From assembly GCA_016722065.1 (NCBI GenBank), contig JADKGX010000001.1, positions 2,480,001 to 2,544,000 on the forward strand: DNA of 64,000 nt, in the 5' to 3' direction. Under the pieces are notes generated by a model. The model had not been told where the DNA came from. It worked only from the letters and a program-made list of their open reading frames with translations, and searched no databases. The position numbers and the translations under genes were made by a program. The stretch is from Planctomycetota bacterium. GTDB lineage: Bacteria; Planctomycetota; UBA8742; UBA2392. Positions within the stretch are counted from its first letter, which is position 1. Each line of letters opens with the position of its first letter. Of the stretch, positions 36,472 through 45,125 are shown one piece after another.

Positions 36472-38371
36472 ACGCCAGGTCGCTGCCGCGCCCCACGAGC
36501 CCGGCTGCTACATCTTCAAGGATGAGCGCGACAAGGTGCTGTACGTCGGCAAGGCCAAGGACATTGCCGCGCGCGTGCGCAGCTACCTGCGGCCCGGCGC
36601 CGACGGCCGGCCGCACATTCCGTTCTTGATGCAACAGGCCACGCGCGTCGAGTTTGTGGTAATGCGCAATGAAAAGGAGGCGCTGGTCCTTGAAAACAAC
36701 CTGATCAAGCGCTTTCGGCCGCGCTTCAACATTGTGCTGGCCACGGACGACAAGACGTTTCTTTCCGTGCGCATGGACATGCGGCACGACTTTCCACGCG
36801 TGACCATGGTGCACAAGTACAAGCGCGACGGCGCGGTCTACTTCGGGCCGTACCATTCTTCGGCGGCGCTGTACAAGACGCTGGAGGTCCTCAAGCGCGT
36901 GTTTCCGCTGCGGCTTTGCAGCGACCATGTAATGGCCAACCGCTCGCGTCCCTGCGTGTACCACGAAATCGGCGTGTGCTGCGCGCCCTGCATGCCGGCC
37001 ATGATCAGCAAGGAAAACTACGCGCAACTGGTGAAGGACTTTGTGCGCACCCTGCAGGGCAAGGACGACCGCGTGCTGCGTGATCTTCAGGCCCGCATGC
37101 AACAGGCCGCAACAGACCTGGAGTTCGAACAGGCCGCAGACCTGCGCGACAAGCTGCAGGCCGTTGCCACAACCACCCAGCGCCAGCGCGCAACGGCGGG
37201 CGACAACGCCGTCTTCAATCGCGACGTCGTCGGCCTGCACCGCGAGGCCGACAGCGTGTGCGTGGTGGTGCTGATGTACCGCGAGGGCAAGCTGGAAAAC
37301 ACCAGCACCCATCACTTCAAAAGCCTGCTGCCCGACGACGAGTTGCTGTCGCAGTTCATCGAGCAATTCTACGGCACCGGCGGCAACCTTCCGCAGGAAG
37401 TGCTGATTCCCCTGGACCTGGAGGGCCAGCAGACGCTGGAAGCCTGGCTGAGTGAGAAGGCGGAATCCAAAGTCAGCCTGATCCGGCCCCAGCGCGGCGA
37501 CAAAGTGCAGATGCTGGAGCTGGGTACCGTCAATGCCCGCCACGCCATGAAGGTCAGCGCCGAGACCGAGCAGCGCGACAAGCAGTTGCTTCGCGATCTG
37601 CAGCAGGCCGCCGGCCTGGAAAAACTGCCCGCGCGCATGGAGTGCTACGACATCAGCCACAGTGCGGGCAAGGAAACCGTGGCCTCAGGTGTGTGCTTTC
37701 TGGACGGCAAGCCGGCCAAGGCCCACTACCGCAAGTACAAGATCAAGTCCCACGACCGCAACGATGACTTTGCCAGCATGGAAGAAGTGCTGCGCCGCAG
37801 GCTGCAACGCGGGCTTGCGGAGGGCGGCCTGCCGGACCTGATTGTGATTGACGGTGGCCCGGGCCAGCTTGGCCGCGTGCAGAAGGTGTTTGATGAACTG
37901 AATGTGATCGGCATTGACCTGATTTCGCTGGCCAAGTCACGGGACCGCTCCGCCCCGGCCTGGGACCGCCACACTGACAAAGAGGTGCGCACTGCCGAGC
38001 GCGTGTTCGTGCCCGGCCGTACCGAGCCAATCACGCTGGACCCGCGCAGCCCGGCGCTGTTTCTGCTGGTGCGCATTCGTGACGAGGCCCACCGCTTTGC
38101 GATCACGTTTCACCGGCTGCAAAAACGACGCGAGGGTGTCAGCAGCAGCCTGGACAGCATTGCCGGCGTGGGCCCCAAGAAAAAGCGAGCGTTGATTCGC
38201 CACTTCGGCTCGCCTAACTCCGTCAAGCTGGCGACGCTGGAGCAACTGCAGGCGGCACCCGGAATCAACGCAAAACTGGCCCAGGTCATCTTCGACACCC
38301 TGGCTGGCGAACGTGCCGAGCTTCTGGCGCGCCAGGCCGCCAAAACAGCAAAGCCTGCGCCCGACGCTTGA
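36449..38371 (+). CDS. uvrC: Excinuclease ABC subunit C (UvrC)
   Basis: Dual-incision nuclease of nucleotide excision repair, 640 residues. Domains: GIY-YIG (PGCYIFKDERDKVLYVGKAK, residues 20-39), the Cys-rich linker with PCVYHEIGVCCAPC, a UVR motif (DLEFEQAADLRDKLQAV, about 221), an RNase H-like nuclease half (ECYDISHSAG and VIDGGPGQLG, which carry the catalytic Asp residues) and a double helix-hairpin-helix (SIAGVGPKKKRALIRHFGS). The ATG lies inside the CPBP gene, so translation may be coupled. The 19 codons upstream in the same frame are not needed. Confidence 0.97.
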   Translation: MNEPTPLERQVAAAPHEPGCYIFKDERDKVLYVGKAKDIAARVRSYLRPGADGRPHIPFLMQQATRVEFVVMRNEKEALVLENNLIKRFRPRFNIVLATDDKTFLSVRMDMRHDFPRVTMVHKYKRDGAVYFGPYHSSAALYKTLEVLKRVFPLRLCSDHVMANRSRPCVYHEIGVCCAPCMPAMISKENYAQLVKDFVRTLQGKDDRVLRDLQARMQQAATDLEFEQAADLRDKLQAVATTTQRQRATAGDNAVFNRDVVGLHREADSVCVVVLMYREGKLENTSTHHFKSLLPDDELLSQFIEQFYGTGGNLPQEVLIPLDLEGQQTLEAWLSEKAESKVSLIRPQRGDKVQMLELGTVNARHAMKVSAETEQRDKQLLRDLQQAAGLEKLPARMECYDISHSAGKETVASGVCFLDGKPAKAHYRKYKIKSHDRNDDFASMEEVLRRRLQRGLAEGGLPDLIVIDGGPGQLGRVQKVFDELNVIGIDLISLAKSRDRSAPAWDRHTDKEVRTAERVFVPGRTEPITLDPRSPALFLLVRIRDEAHRFAITFHRLQKRREGVSSSLDSIAGVGPKKKRALIRHFGSPNSVKLATLEQLQAAPGINAKLAQVIFDTLAGERAELLARQAAKTAKPAPDA

Positions 38372-38406
38372 CTTGATTCACCGCTGCGCGCTGCCATGCT
38401 TGGCGC

Positions 38407-39180
38407 GTGCATGAAATTCTTCTGGTTGCCGTACTGGCTTGCGCCGCTTACACGGTCAAGGGCATCACGGGTGCGGCCAGCGCCGTGGTGTTCAACACCG
38501 GGCTGCTGCTGGCCCTGGCCTTTGGCCTGGCCGGCAACTTCACGTTGCAGGATGGCCTGGCCTGGGTGGCACTGACTGATGCCGCAACCGGCTTGTTCAT
38601 GCTGGTGCTGCTGCGCCGCGAAGTGAAGGCCGAACCCCTGACGCTGCGCATGCTGGCGGGCCTGTTGCCGACCTGTGTGCTGTTTACGGTGGTGCTGAGC
38701 CTTTCTGCGCCCGAAGTCCTGGGCATGGTGCTGGCCATTGTGCTGGCCTTGTGCGGCCTGTGGCTGTGCCTGAGGCGCGACGCGTTTGGCTCGATGCCCA
38801 TCGATCGCGCCAAGACCCTGGCGATTCCGACCGGCCTGCTGGCGGGAGTGATTGGCGGCCTCTTTGGCATGGCAGGGCCAATCACGTTTCTGCTGCTGGG
38901 CCCGGCAAGCCGCGACCCGGGCGAGTTCCGCCGCCGCACGGTGTTCCTGTTTGCGTTGGTCAACCTGGTTCGCGTGACGCAGCTGGCCAGCATGGGGCAG
39001 TACACGAATCAGCGGCTGCTGATGGCGGCTTGGACGCTGCCCGTGGTGGCATGTTCGACGCTGGTCGGTATGGCGCTGCACCGCTACATCAAGCCTTCGC
39101 CGTTTCGCATCGGGCTGGGCATGGTGGTCATGGTGGCTGGTGCGGTGGCCCTGTGGAAACTGCTGCAACCGGTGTCTTGA
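38407..39180 (+). CDS. TauE/SafE-family membrane transporter
   Basis: A 257-residue inner-membrane protein with about eight helices in two repeats, of the TauE/SafE (DUF81) family that includes sulfite, sulfoacetate and other organic-anion exporters. The first half opens with YTVKGITGAASAVVFNTGLL. The second opens with GLLAGVIGGLFGMAGPITFL, the repeated G-rich family motif. It starts with GTG. The substrate is unknown; the sulfur locus at 42-47 kb makes a sulfur anion thinkable but it is 3 kb away. Confidence 0.85.
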   Translation: MHEILLVAVLACAAYTVKGITGAASAVVFNTGLLLALAFGLAGNFTLQDGLAWVALTDAATGLFMLVLLRREVKAEPLTLRMLAGLLPTCVLFTVVLSLSAPEVLGMVLAIVLALCGLWLCLRRDAFGSMPIDRAKTLAIPTGLLAGVIGGLFGMAGPITFLLLGPASRDPGEFRRRTVFLFALVNLVRVTQLASMGQYTNQRLLMAAWTLPVVACSTLVGMALHRYIKPSPFRIGLGMVVMVAGAVALWKLLQPVS

Positions 39181-39201
39181 CGCGTCAATGCCTGGCGGGC
39201 G

Positions 39202-39741
39202 TCAAGCCCGCTGCACGTCAAATATGCAGGCGTTATTCCACAGCGTTCCCTGCCCCTGCGGAAGCATGCGCACCTTGAACTGGGCCCGGCCGCGAAAGCG
39301 TTCCACCAGCGACATGACAATGCCCAGGTCGAACACGTTGGGGTACGGGTTATCGCAGTGAATCTGGTAGTGCTCCGGCCCGGCATCGACATACTTGTAA
39401 ACGCCGATTTCGCCGCCGCGGTGGGCCATGTGGTAGGCCACGTCAATGGCGGCAAGGGCGCTGGGCACGTCGGTCATCTGTTCGTCCGGAAACTCGGCGG
39501 AATAGGGTATGCGCCGGCCAATGGCGTACAGCGTGTCGGCACCCAGATTTAACTGAATGCGCCGGTACACGTTCAGCCAGGACTGGTGGGACACCCACGG
39601 CACGGTGGCGACCTCGGCCAGACCCTCGGATTCCAAGAGCTCCCGGGCCAGGCTGCGCACCAGCATGCCGTTGGTTACGGCAATGACACTGCGGCCGTCG
39701 ACCTGAACGGATGGAGAACTCGCCTGGTAGACCTGAAACAA
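39202..39741 (-). CDS. Conserved-looking cytosolic protein coupled to TetR
   Basis: A 179-residue soluble protein with no signal peptide or membrane helix. It begins with TTG directly after the TGA of the upstream TetR gene (TGATTG), so the two are translationally coupled. Notable clusters are YAIGRRIPYSAEFP (about 72), AIDVAYHMAHRGGEIGVYKY (about 98) and IHCDNPYPNVFDLGI (about 128), with His, Cys and Asp that could bind metal or a cofactor. I do not recognise the family. Its regulation with a TetR suggests a response protein for the same signal. Confidence 0.7.
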   Translation of the reverse strand: MFQVYQASSPSVQVDGRSVIAVTNGMLVRSLARELLESEGLAEVATVPWVSHQSWLNVYRRIQLNLGADTLYAIGRRIPYSAEFPDEQMTDVPSALAAIDVAYHMAHRGGEIGVYKYVDAGPEHYQIHCDNPYPNVFDLGIVMSLVERFRGRAQFKVRMLPQGQGTLWNNACIFDVQRA

Positions 39742-40365
39742 TCAATCCTCCAGCGGCAGGTTGGCGCCTAATCCTCGAAGATAAACGGTGACGCTGCGTG
39801 CAACGTTGATGCCGTGATCCGGGCCGCTCAAGCCGTGCGCCAGGCGTGAATGAATCACACCAAAGGTCACCGCCAGCAGCGAAGCCGCAGCCCGCGAAAT
39901 GCGCAAATCCTGCGGCAGTTGCTGGCGCTGCTGCGCGTTGGCCAGCAGCAGTTCAATCAGATAGCGCGACTCGCTCATGAGTTGCCGAATGCCGCGCGCA
40001 AGCTGGTCGTCCTGGGTCTTTCCGGTGTGCCCGAACATGTGCAGAACCACGGCGGCGTTTTCGCCCAGGCCCAATACGCGCTCCTGAAGCCCGGCACAGA
40101 AGCGCACTATGCGATGCAGCGGGTTGGGGTCCTTGGAAAGCAGTGCTTCGCCGGCGTCAGGCGTTGCAAACACGAAACCAACCACGTCGCCCGACAGGGT
40201 CTCTTTGCTGTCAAAGTAAAGGTAAACGCTGCCCTTGGCCACGCCGCCTGCTTCGGCGATGTCTGCCACGGAAGCAGCATCAATGCCGTCGCGGGCAAAT
40301 ATCTTCACAGCCGCTTGCAGCAGCTGGCGGTACCTTGCTTCACGTTTGGGCGACGTCAGACGCAT
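39742..40365 (-). CDS. TetR/AcrR-family regulator
   Basis: A 207-residue regulator. Its HTH reads LLQAAVKIFARDGIDAASVA, DIAEAGGVAKGSVYLYFDSK. The C-terminal part (residues 75-200) is a helical ligand domain with FGHTGKTQDDQLARGIRQLM, similar to the domain in FadR-like and Rha regulators. It heads a two-gene operon with the protein at 39202. A 16-bp near-palindrome touches its start codon, which suggests autoregulation. Confidence 0.92.
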   Translation of the reverse strand: MRLTSPKREARYRQLLQAAVKIFARDGIDAASVADIAEAGGVAKGSVYLYFDSKETLSGDVVGFVFATPDAGEALLSKDPNPLHRIVRFCAGLQERVLGLGENAAVVLHMFGHTGKTQDDQLARGIRQLMSESRYLIELLLANAQQRQQLPQDLRISRAAASLLAVTFGVIHSRLAHGLSGPDHGINVARSVTVYLRGLGANLPLED

Positions 40366-40366
40366 T

Positions 40367-40382
40367 GTGACCGATCAGTCAC
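40367..40382. promoter_or_regulatory. Likely TetR operator
   Basis: GTGACCGATCAGTCAC is a palindrome with a single mismatched pair, of the TGACYGATCRGTCA type bound by many TetR regulators. It lies 2 bp upstream of the TetR start codon, well placed for autorepression. Confidence 0.75.
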
Positions 40383-40475
40383 TTCCAGCGAATCGAAACT
40401 CAAGGTTGTTCCAAATGAACGAACAGGCCTCAAAGATTAGGCCCGATTGCGGGCACTTTCCTTACGCAATTGCCC

Positions 40476-40508
40476 AAAAAAAAACCGCCCTGCACAGGCC
40501 AGGGCGGT
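40476..40508 (-). terminator. Terminator of ilvE
   Basis: On the minus strand: stem ACCGCCCTGGCC, loop, GCAGGGCGGT, then nine T (the A-run at 40476-40484 on the plus strand). Confidence 0.92.
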
Positions 40509-40531
40509 GATAATTTGCTCAAAATCGACGT

Positions 40532-41464
40532 CTATACCTTGGTGATAAAGCCCCACTTGTCTTCGCTGCGCCCCTGCACCAAATCAAGGTAAGCCTTTTG
40601 GATACGGGCAGTTACGGGGCCACGCCCACCGTTTCCGATGGCGATTTTGTCCAGCGCTTTGATCGGTGTCACTTCTGCTGCTGTGCCAACGCCGAACAGC
40701 TCGTCGGCCACGTACAGTTGCTCGCGGGTGATGGTGCATTCGACCACCGTGATGCCCATGTCGGTGGCCAGCCGCATGATCGTGTCGCGCGTGATACCAC
40801 TCAAGATCGAGTGGCTGGTTCCGGGTGTGAACAGCTTGCCATCGCGAACCAGAAAGATGTTTTCGCCGCTGCCCTCACTGAGATAACCGTTGCTGTCCAG
40901 CGCGATGCCTTCGCTGTATCCGGCCAGCAGCGCTTCCATCTTGATCAGCGCGCCGCTGCCATAGTTGCTGGCGGCCTTGGCCATGGCGGGCGTGGTGTTG
41001 GGGGCGTTGCGCGTCCAGGTGCTGACTTGCATGTCGACGCCCTTTTCCAGCGCGTCTTCACCAAGGTACTTGCCCCAATCCCAGGTCAGAATGTCCAGCG
41101 TGACCGGGTTCTTGAGCGGGTTGACACCCATCGGGCCGACATCGCGATAGGCCACGGGCCGCAAGTAACAGGACTTGAAGTTGTTTACCTTTACGGCTTC
41201 GACGCAGGCCGCCATGACCTGTTCCTGGCTCCAGCCGATTTCCATGCGATAGATCTTGGCGCTGTCAAACAGGCGCCGAATGTGGTCCTTGAGGCGAAAG
41301 ATGCCGGGGCGGCCGCCGCAATCGTAGGCACGAATGCCCTCAAATACGGCGCTGCCATAGTGAACCACGTGGGCACTGACATGCACGGTGGCGCTTTCCC
41401 ACGGAATGAACTCGCCGTTACGCCAGACTTTGTCGCAAAGCTTTTTCGGTGGGGCAATCGCCAT
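40532..41464 (-). CDS. ilvE: Branched-chain amino acid aminotransferase (IlvE)
   Basis: PLP enzyme for the last step of Leu, Ile and Val synthesis, fold type IV, about 310 residues. The N-terminus WRNGEFIPWESATVHVSAHV and HYGSAVFEGIRAY are typical. The PLP lysine is in AMAKAASNYG (about residue 163). EGIALDSNGYLSEGSGENIF is the family signature. Two ATGs stand at the start. The first (41470) touches the AGGAG site; the second (41464) is 6 nt from it and fits better, so I use it. A strong terminator follows. Confidence 0.94.
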   Translation of the reverse strand: MAIAPPKKLCDKVWRNGEFIPWESATVHVSAHVVHYGSAVFEGIRAYDCGGRPGIFRLKDHIRRLFDSAKIYRMEIGWSQEQVMAACVEAVKVNNFKSCYLRPVAYRDVGPMGVNPLKNPVTLDILTWDWGKYLGEDALEKGVDMQVSTWTRNAPNTTPAMAKAASNYGSGALIKMEALLAGYSEGIALDSNGYLSEGSGENIFLVRDGKLFTPGTSHSILSGITRDTIMRLATDMGITVVECTITREQLYVADELFGVGTAAEVTPIKALDKIAIGNGGRGPVTARIQKAYLDLVQGRSEDKWGFITKV

Positions 41465-41575
41465 CTTCATCTCCTGTGTGCGGGCATGTTCTGCCGCGCA
41501 GCATCATTGTGGGCAAGCCACAAGCGCGCGCAACCCAAAGATTTTGGAATCGCGCCCGGGCCTGCTTTGCGTGGG

Positions 41576-42364
41576 TCAAGCTGTGCCCAGCAGGCGTGTC
41601 AGTTCCAGCTTGAACATGGCCAGGGCCTGGCTGCGGTGACTGATCTGGTTTTTGGTTTCAGCATCCAGTTCGCCAAAGGTCTTGCCCCGGGGCGGGTAAA
41701 GAAACAGCGGGTCATAACCAAAGCCGCCGCTGCCACGCGGCGCGTCCGTGATCATGCCTTCCACTGCGCCGCGCACACCCAGCAGGGGGCCATCCGGACA
41801 AGCCAGGGCGATTTCGCATACAAAGCGGGCCTTGCGTTTGCCCGCGGGCACGCCCTTGAGGTTCTGCAACAGCAGCTTGTTGTTGGCCGCGTCGTCGCCA
41901 TGGGTACCGGCATAGCGTGCGGAAAGCACGCCCGGCGCCCCGCCCAGGGCGTCGACTTCAAGACCGGAATCATCGGCCATCACGAGCAGGTCGAGATTTT
42001 TTGGCTTGGCAATGGCGGGCCGACGGCCGCTGCCCTCACCCACGGAAACCTTCTTGTGGCGGCCGCTGGTGCGGGCGCGTTCGCCGGCCAGTGCCTCGAA
42101 ATCCGTGTCGTCGTCGTCCTGGCTGGTGGACTGGTTGGCATAGGAAAGCCGGCCCATGGCCTGCAAAAAGCGCGCGAGTTCGAGGGCTTTCTTGGCGGCA
42201 TTGCCGGCAAAGGTTTTTTCGGTTTCATCGATTGGCGGCACATTGGAAAAGGCCGAAAGCGGCACCAGATCGACGTTGGCAACGTCGGCCAGAATCGCCC
42301 TGATCTCTGTGAACTTGTGCCGGTTGTTGGTGCCGACAACAATGCTGTACTTCTTGCCCGGCAT
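41576..42364 (-). CDS. rdgB: XTP/dITP diphosphatase (RdgB/HAM1) with internal insertion
   Basis: House-cleaning nucleotide pyrophosphatase that removes non-canonical purine NTPs. It starts at MPGKKYSIVVGTNNRHKFTE, 262 residues against about 200 for relatives. The family blocks TFAGNAAKKA, MADDSGLEVDALGGAPGVLS and RGSGGFGYDPLF and the ending SHRSQALAMF are intact. The extra length is one insert of about 50 residues between the first and second blocks (SQDDDDTDFEALAGERARTS, then basic GRRPAIAKPKN), low complexity and hydrophilic. It is on the same strand as ilvE, 105 bp upstream of it. Confidence 0.94.
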   Translation of the reverse strand: MPGKKYSIVVGTNNRHKFTEIRAILADVANVDLVPLSAFSNVPPIDETEKTFAGNAAKKALELARFLQAMGRLSYANQSTSQDDDDTDFEALAGERARTSGRHKKVSVGEGSGRRPAIAKPKNLDLLVMADDSGLEVDALGGAPGVLSARYAGTHGDDAANNKLLLQNLKGVPAGKRKARFVCEIALACPDGPLLGVRGAVEGMITDAPRGSGGFGYDPLFLYPPRGKTFGELDAETKNQISHRSQALAMFKLELTRLLGTA

Positions 42365-42445
42365 GGAATCCCCAAAAGCCCGCATAACTTTAGGGCAAGC
42401 GAAGCCGCTTGAAAAGGGATTGCGGGCCGTGGTGCCGAAAAGGCA

Positions 42446-43549
42446 TCAACTTGCCGCGCAGGAACCGCCGCCGCCTGCGGCGCAGCTTCCGCCTGTAGCA
42501 AACTTGCTGGTGATCACAGCCGGCGCGCCGGTGTCGCTGGTCATCGGCAGCCCGGCCTTCTTCCAGGCGGACATGCCGCCTTCTAGCAGGTACCAGCCCT
42601 TATCGCCTGCGTGCCGGGCAGTCATCATTACATAAGTCGCGCGCACGCCGCTGCGGCACACGCTGACAATCGGGTGCTTCATGGCCGCAATCTCGGGCCA
42701 GCGGTCCTTGATTTCCGGCAGCGGCACGTGCACGGCCCCGGCGATACGCCCGGCCTGCCATTCGTCGATGTAGCGGCTGTCCAGCAGCGTGAAATCCACG
42801 CCCGGTGTGCCCAGCCTGGCAACGTCTTTGGGCGCGATGATTTCGACCTCTGGCAGGCCGCGTTCACTGTTAAAGGACAAAATCTCGGCCATGTTGGCCG
42901 GCAGTTCGCCCTTCAGCGCCAACTGCGCCACAAGATCAGCCTTGGTGGGCTGCATGAAGGCCTTGTTGGTCTGGTGCTCGCGGGCAATGGTGCTGGATTC
43001 TTTGCCGTTGTAATCGTGGCCGGGCCAGACCTCGATCGCATCGCCCAGAGCCTCGATCTTGCGGAAGCTGTCGTAGAGTTGCTCGGAACTGCCGCCCATG
43101 AAATCCGTGCGGGCAGCCCCGCCAATGAATAGCGTGTCACCGGTATAGACGCGCTTGCCGTCAAAGATGCTCATGGAATCCGGCGTGTGGCCGGGGGTGT
43201 GGATGCAGCGCAGGGCAAAGGCGCCCAGCGGCAGAGTGTCGCCGTCTTTGACCCTGAGGTCCGGCACGCGCGACTTGCTTGCGCTGCTCATGACCACCTT
43301 GCAGCCCGTCAGGTTACGAAAACGGTCGCCAGCACTCAGGTGATCGGCGTGGGTATGGGTGTCGATGACGTACTTGAGTGTAAGGCCGCGTTGCTTGATC
43401 ACGGCTTCGTAGTCGCGAGTCAAATCAAAGCGCGGGTCAATCAAGGCAGCCTCGCGGCTGGCTTCATCAAACAGCAGATAGGCGCGACAATCGCGGTCCG
43501 GGTGCAGCGAAACCATGGCCGGTGCTGCTTGGGTAGTTTTGGTCGTCAT
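42446..43549 (-). CDS. MBL-fold persulfide dioxygenase-like protein with rhodanese domain
   Basis: A 367-residue cytosolic fusion. The metallo-beta-lactamase part carries the iron ligands in THTHADHLSAG and the following TPGHTPDSM, YTGDTLFIGGAARTDF and WPGHDYN, the signature of ETHE1/persulfide dioxygenases. The rhodanese domain has VDFTLLDSRYIDEWQAGRIA and the active Cys in VCRSGVR. The tail is GGSCAAGGGGSCAAS, a Gly/Cys extension. The start is set at MTTKTT. It probably oxidises glutathione or protein persulfides to sulfite. It lies downstream of a second MBL protein on the same strand. Confidence 0.87.
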   Translation of the reverse strand: MTTKTTQAAPAMVSLHPDRDCRAYLLFDEASREAALIDPRFDLTRDYEAVIKQRGLTLKYVIDTHTHADHLSAGDRFRNLTGCKVVMSSASKSRVPDLRVKDGDTLPLGAFALRCIHTPGHTPDSMSIFDGKRVYTGDTLFIGGAARTDFMGGSSEQLYDSFRKIEALGDAIEVWPGHDYNGKESSTIAREHQTNKAFMQPTKADLVAQLALKGELPANMAEILSFNSERGLPEVEIIAPKDVARLGTPGVDFTLLDSRYIDEWQAGRIAGAVHVPLPEIKDRWPEIAAMKHPIVSVCRSGVRATYVMMTARHAGDKGWYLLEGGMSAWKKAGLPMTSDTGAPAVITSKFATGGSCAAGGGGSCAAS

Positions 43550-43665
43550 GGCCGCATTATGGTGCCAAGGCCAGCCCATTGCCAGCGTGGGCGATGGAAT
43601 GACCACGGCCGCGCGCTTGGCCTGCCCGGCCTTTTGGCAGGCCGGGCAGACTTTGGGTTACGATC

Positions 43666-44988
43666 TTATCCGCCCACGGCGCAGCCGCCGCCTTTGGGGG
43701 CGCCGCCGCTGGCGCAACTGCCGCTGGCCGCGCCGCCCGCGCTACAGCCGCCGCTGGTGCCGCCGCCGGTGGTTGGTGCCACCTTGTTCCAGGGCATGCG
43801 CATCAGAACCAGTGCCATGCCGCAAAAACCGGTGCTGCCGGCCAGTGTCAGGCCGGCACCCACCAGGGCACTCAGGCCGTACAGCCAGGGGTTCACAAAG
43901 GTGCCCAGGGCGATTCCAAGCAGGATCAACAGGCCCGCGCCAAGTTGCACCTGGCGCATCAGGCTGATGACCCGTTTGCCGCGGCTGTAGGGCAGGCCCT
44001 GCTTGATCCAGCTTTGCATGCCGCCATCCAGAATGCGGTAGTCCTTGATACCGCGACGGTCCAGAATCTGTGCTGCCATCAACGCGCGGTTGCCGCTTTG
44101 GCACACCAGAACCAGCTTGCCTTTGGCGGTGGCCAACTCACCGGTGCGGGCCTCCAGTTCTTCCAGCGGGATGTTCCAGGCGCCTTCGAGGCGGTCGCCC
44201 GTGAACTCCAGTGGGCTACGAACATCTAGAAGTTGCACCGCATGGGGCTCGCGCAGCATGTCGGACACCGTGTGGCCGTCGATGTGCGCTCCCGGCGCGC
44301 TGCCCTTGCGGTTGAAGGTGATGATTTCGGCCATGCCCTGGGGCAGCGGCCCGCGCACGGACAGCTTTTCCACCACGGCCTCGCGCCCGCCAGCGGTGAA
44401 CACCAGGTTGTGGGCGCGTTCTTTGCCCAGCGTGCTGTGGCTGCGACCGGCGTAATCATGGCCGGGCCAGACGATCGTGTCATCGCCAAAGCGGGCGAAC
44501 TTCTGAAAGCTGTCAAACAGGGCGCCGGCGTCGCCGCCCATGAAGTCAGTGCGGCCGCTGCCGCCAATCAGCATGGTGTCGCCGGTGAACAGGTTGCCAT
44601 CCAGGGACAGCGTCAGCGAATCCGGCGTGTGGCCCGGGCTGGCAATGACTTCCACAAGGGTATCGCCCAGGGCGATTTTCTGGCCGTCGGCCAGGGGCGT
44701 ATCGGCGGCCTTGACCAGCGTGCCCGCCAGCATGCCATAGCGCGCACCCGTGCGGCGCTTGAGTTCTGCGGCCCCTGAAAGGTGATCGGCGTGGGTGTGG
44801 CTGTCGACAACCCAGGCCAGCTTGAAGGCGTGCTGTTTCAGCACCCGCAGGTATTCGTCGACCTGGTCATGGCGGGGGTCCAGAACCAGGGCCTGGGCGG
44901 AATCGCGGTCGGCGATGATGTACCCCAGGCAGCCTTCGCCGGGCTTGTGAATCTGTTGAAGGAAGGCACGGGTTGCGGTGGCAGTCAT
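43666..44988 (-). CDS. MBL-fold/rhodanese/DUF2892 fusion protein
   Basis: A 440-residue fusion. An MBL-fold persulfide dioxygenase-like domain (VVDSHTHADHLSGAAELKRR, SPGHTPDSL, FTGDTMLIGGSGRTDF), a rhodanese domain (LLDVRSPLEFTGDRLEG, active Cys in VCQSGNRA), then a DUF2892/YgaP-like part with two membrane helices (QVQLGAGLLILLGIALGTFV; ALVGAGLTLAGSTGFCGMAL), and a tail with four Cys in Gly/Ser/Ala repeats (GGCSAGG, GSCASGG, GGGCAVGG). It is membrane-associated sulfur trafficking and oxidation by architecture. It is divergent from arsR, with a 12-bp inverted repeat upstream that probably controls it. Confidence 0.88.
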   Translation of the reverse strand: MTATATRAFLQQIHKPGEGCLGYIIADRDSAQALVLDPRHDQVDEYLRVLKQHAFKLAWVVDSHTHADHLSGAAELKRRTGARYGMLAGTLVKAADTPLADGQKIALGDTLVEVIASPGHTPDSLTLSLDGNLFTGDTMLIGGSGRTDFMGGDAGALFDSFQKFARFGDDTIVWPGHDYAGRSHSTLGKERAHNLVFTAGGREAVVEKLSVRGPLPQGMAEIITFNRKGSAPGAHIDGHTVSDMLREPHAVQLLDVRSPLEFTGDRLEGAWNIPLEELEARTGELATAKGKLVLVCQSGNRALMAAQILDRRGIKDYRILDGGMQSWIKQGLPYSRGKRVISLMRQVQLGAGLLILLGIALGTFVNPWLYGLSALVGAGLTLAGSTGFCGMALVLMRMPWNKVAPTTGGGTSGGCSAGGAASGSCASGGAPKGGGCAVGG

Positions 44989-45037
44989 GGCGTTCTCCTT
45001 GGTTGCGTGTATGTGTCCGCTGATCTAACGCGTTACT

Positions 45038-45073
45038 ACTTGACTATATTCCGAACTAGTTATATAGTCAAGT
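45038..45073. promoter_or_regulatory. Inverted-repeat operator of the sulfur locus
   Basis: ACTTGACTATAT (45038-45049) and ATATAGTCAAGT (45062-45073) form a perfect 12-bp inverted repeat with a 12-bp spacer, in the gap between the MBL-fusion gene and the ArsR gene. It is AT-rich in a GC-rich genome, as ArsR/SmtB sites often are, and lies about 50 bp from both start codons. Confidence 0.85.
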
Positions 45074-45125
45074 GCGTTCTTGCGGTGCGGGTGTGCAAGG
45101 GCATCCTGCGGTCAAGGAGACAGCC

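Noticed and set aside
40598..42412. A 604-codon plus-strand frame across ilvE and rdgB
   Set aside because: It runs antisense to two recognised genes and the gap between them and has no conserved motif.
42446..44988. Annotating the two MBL proteins as beta-lactamases or glyoxalase II
   Set aside because: The fused rhodanese domains and the GGxxRTDF block place them with persulfide dioxygenase-like proteins.
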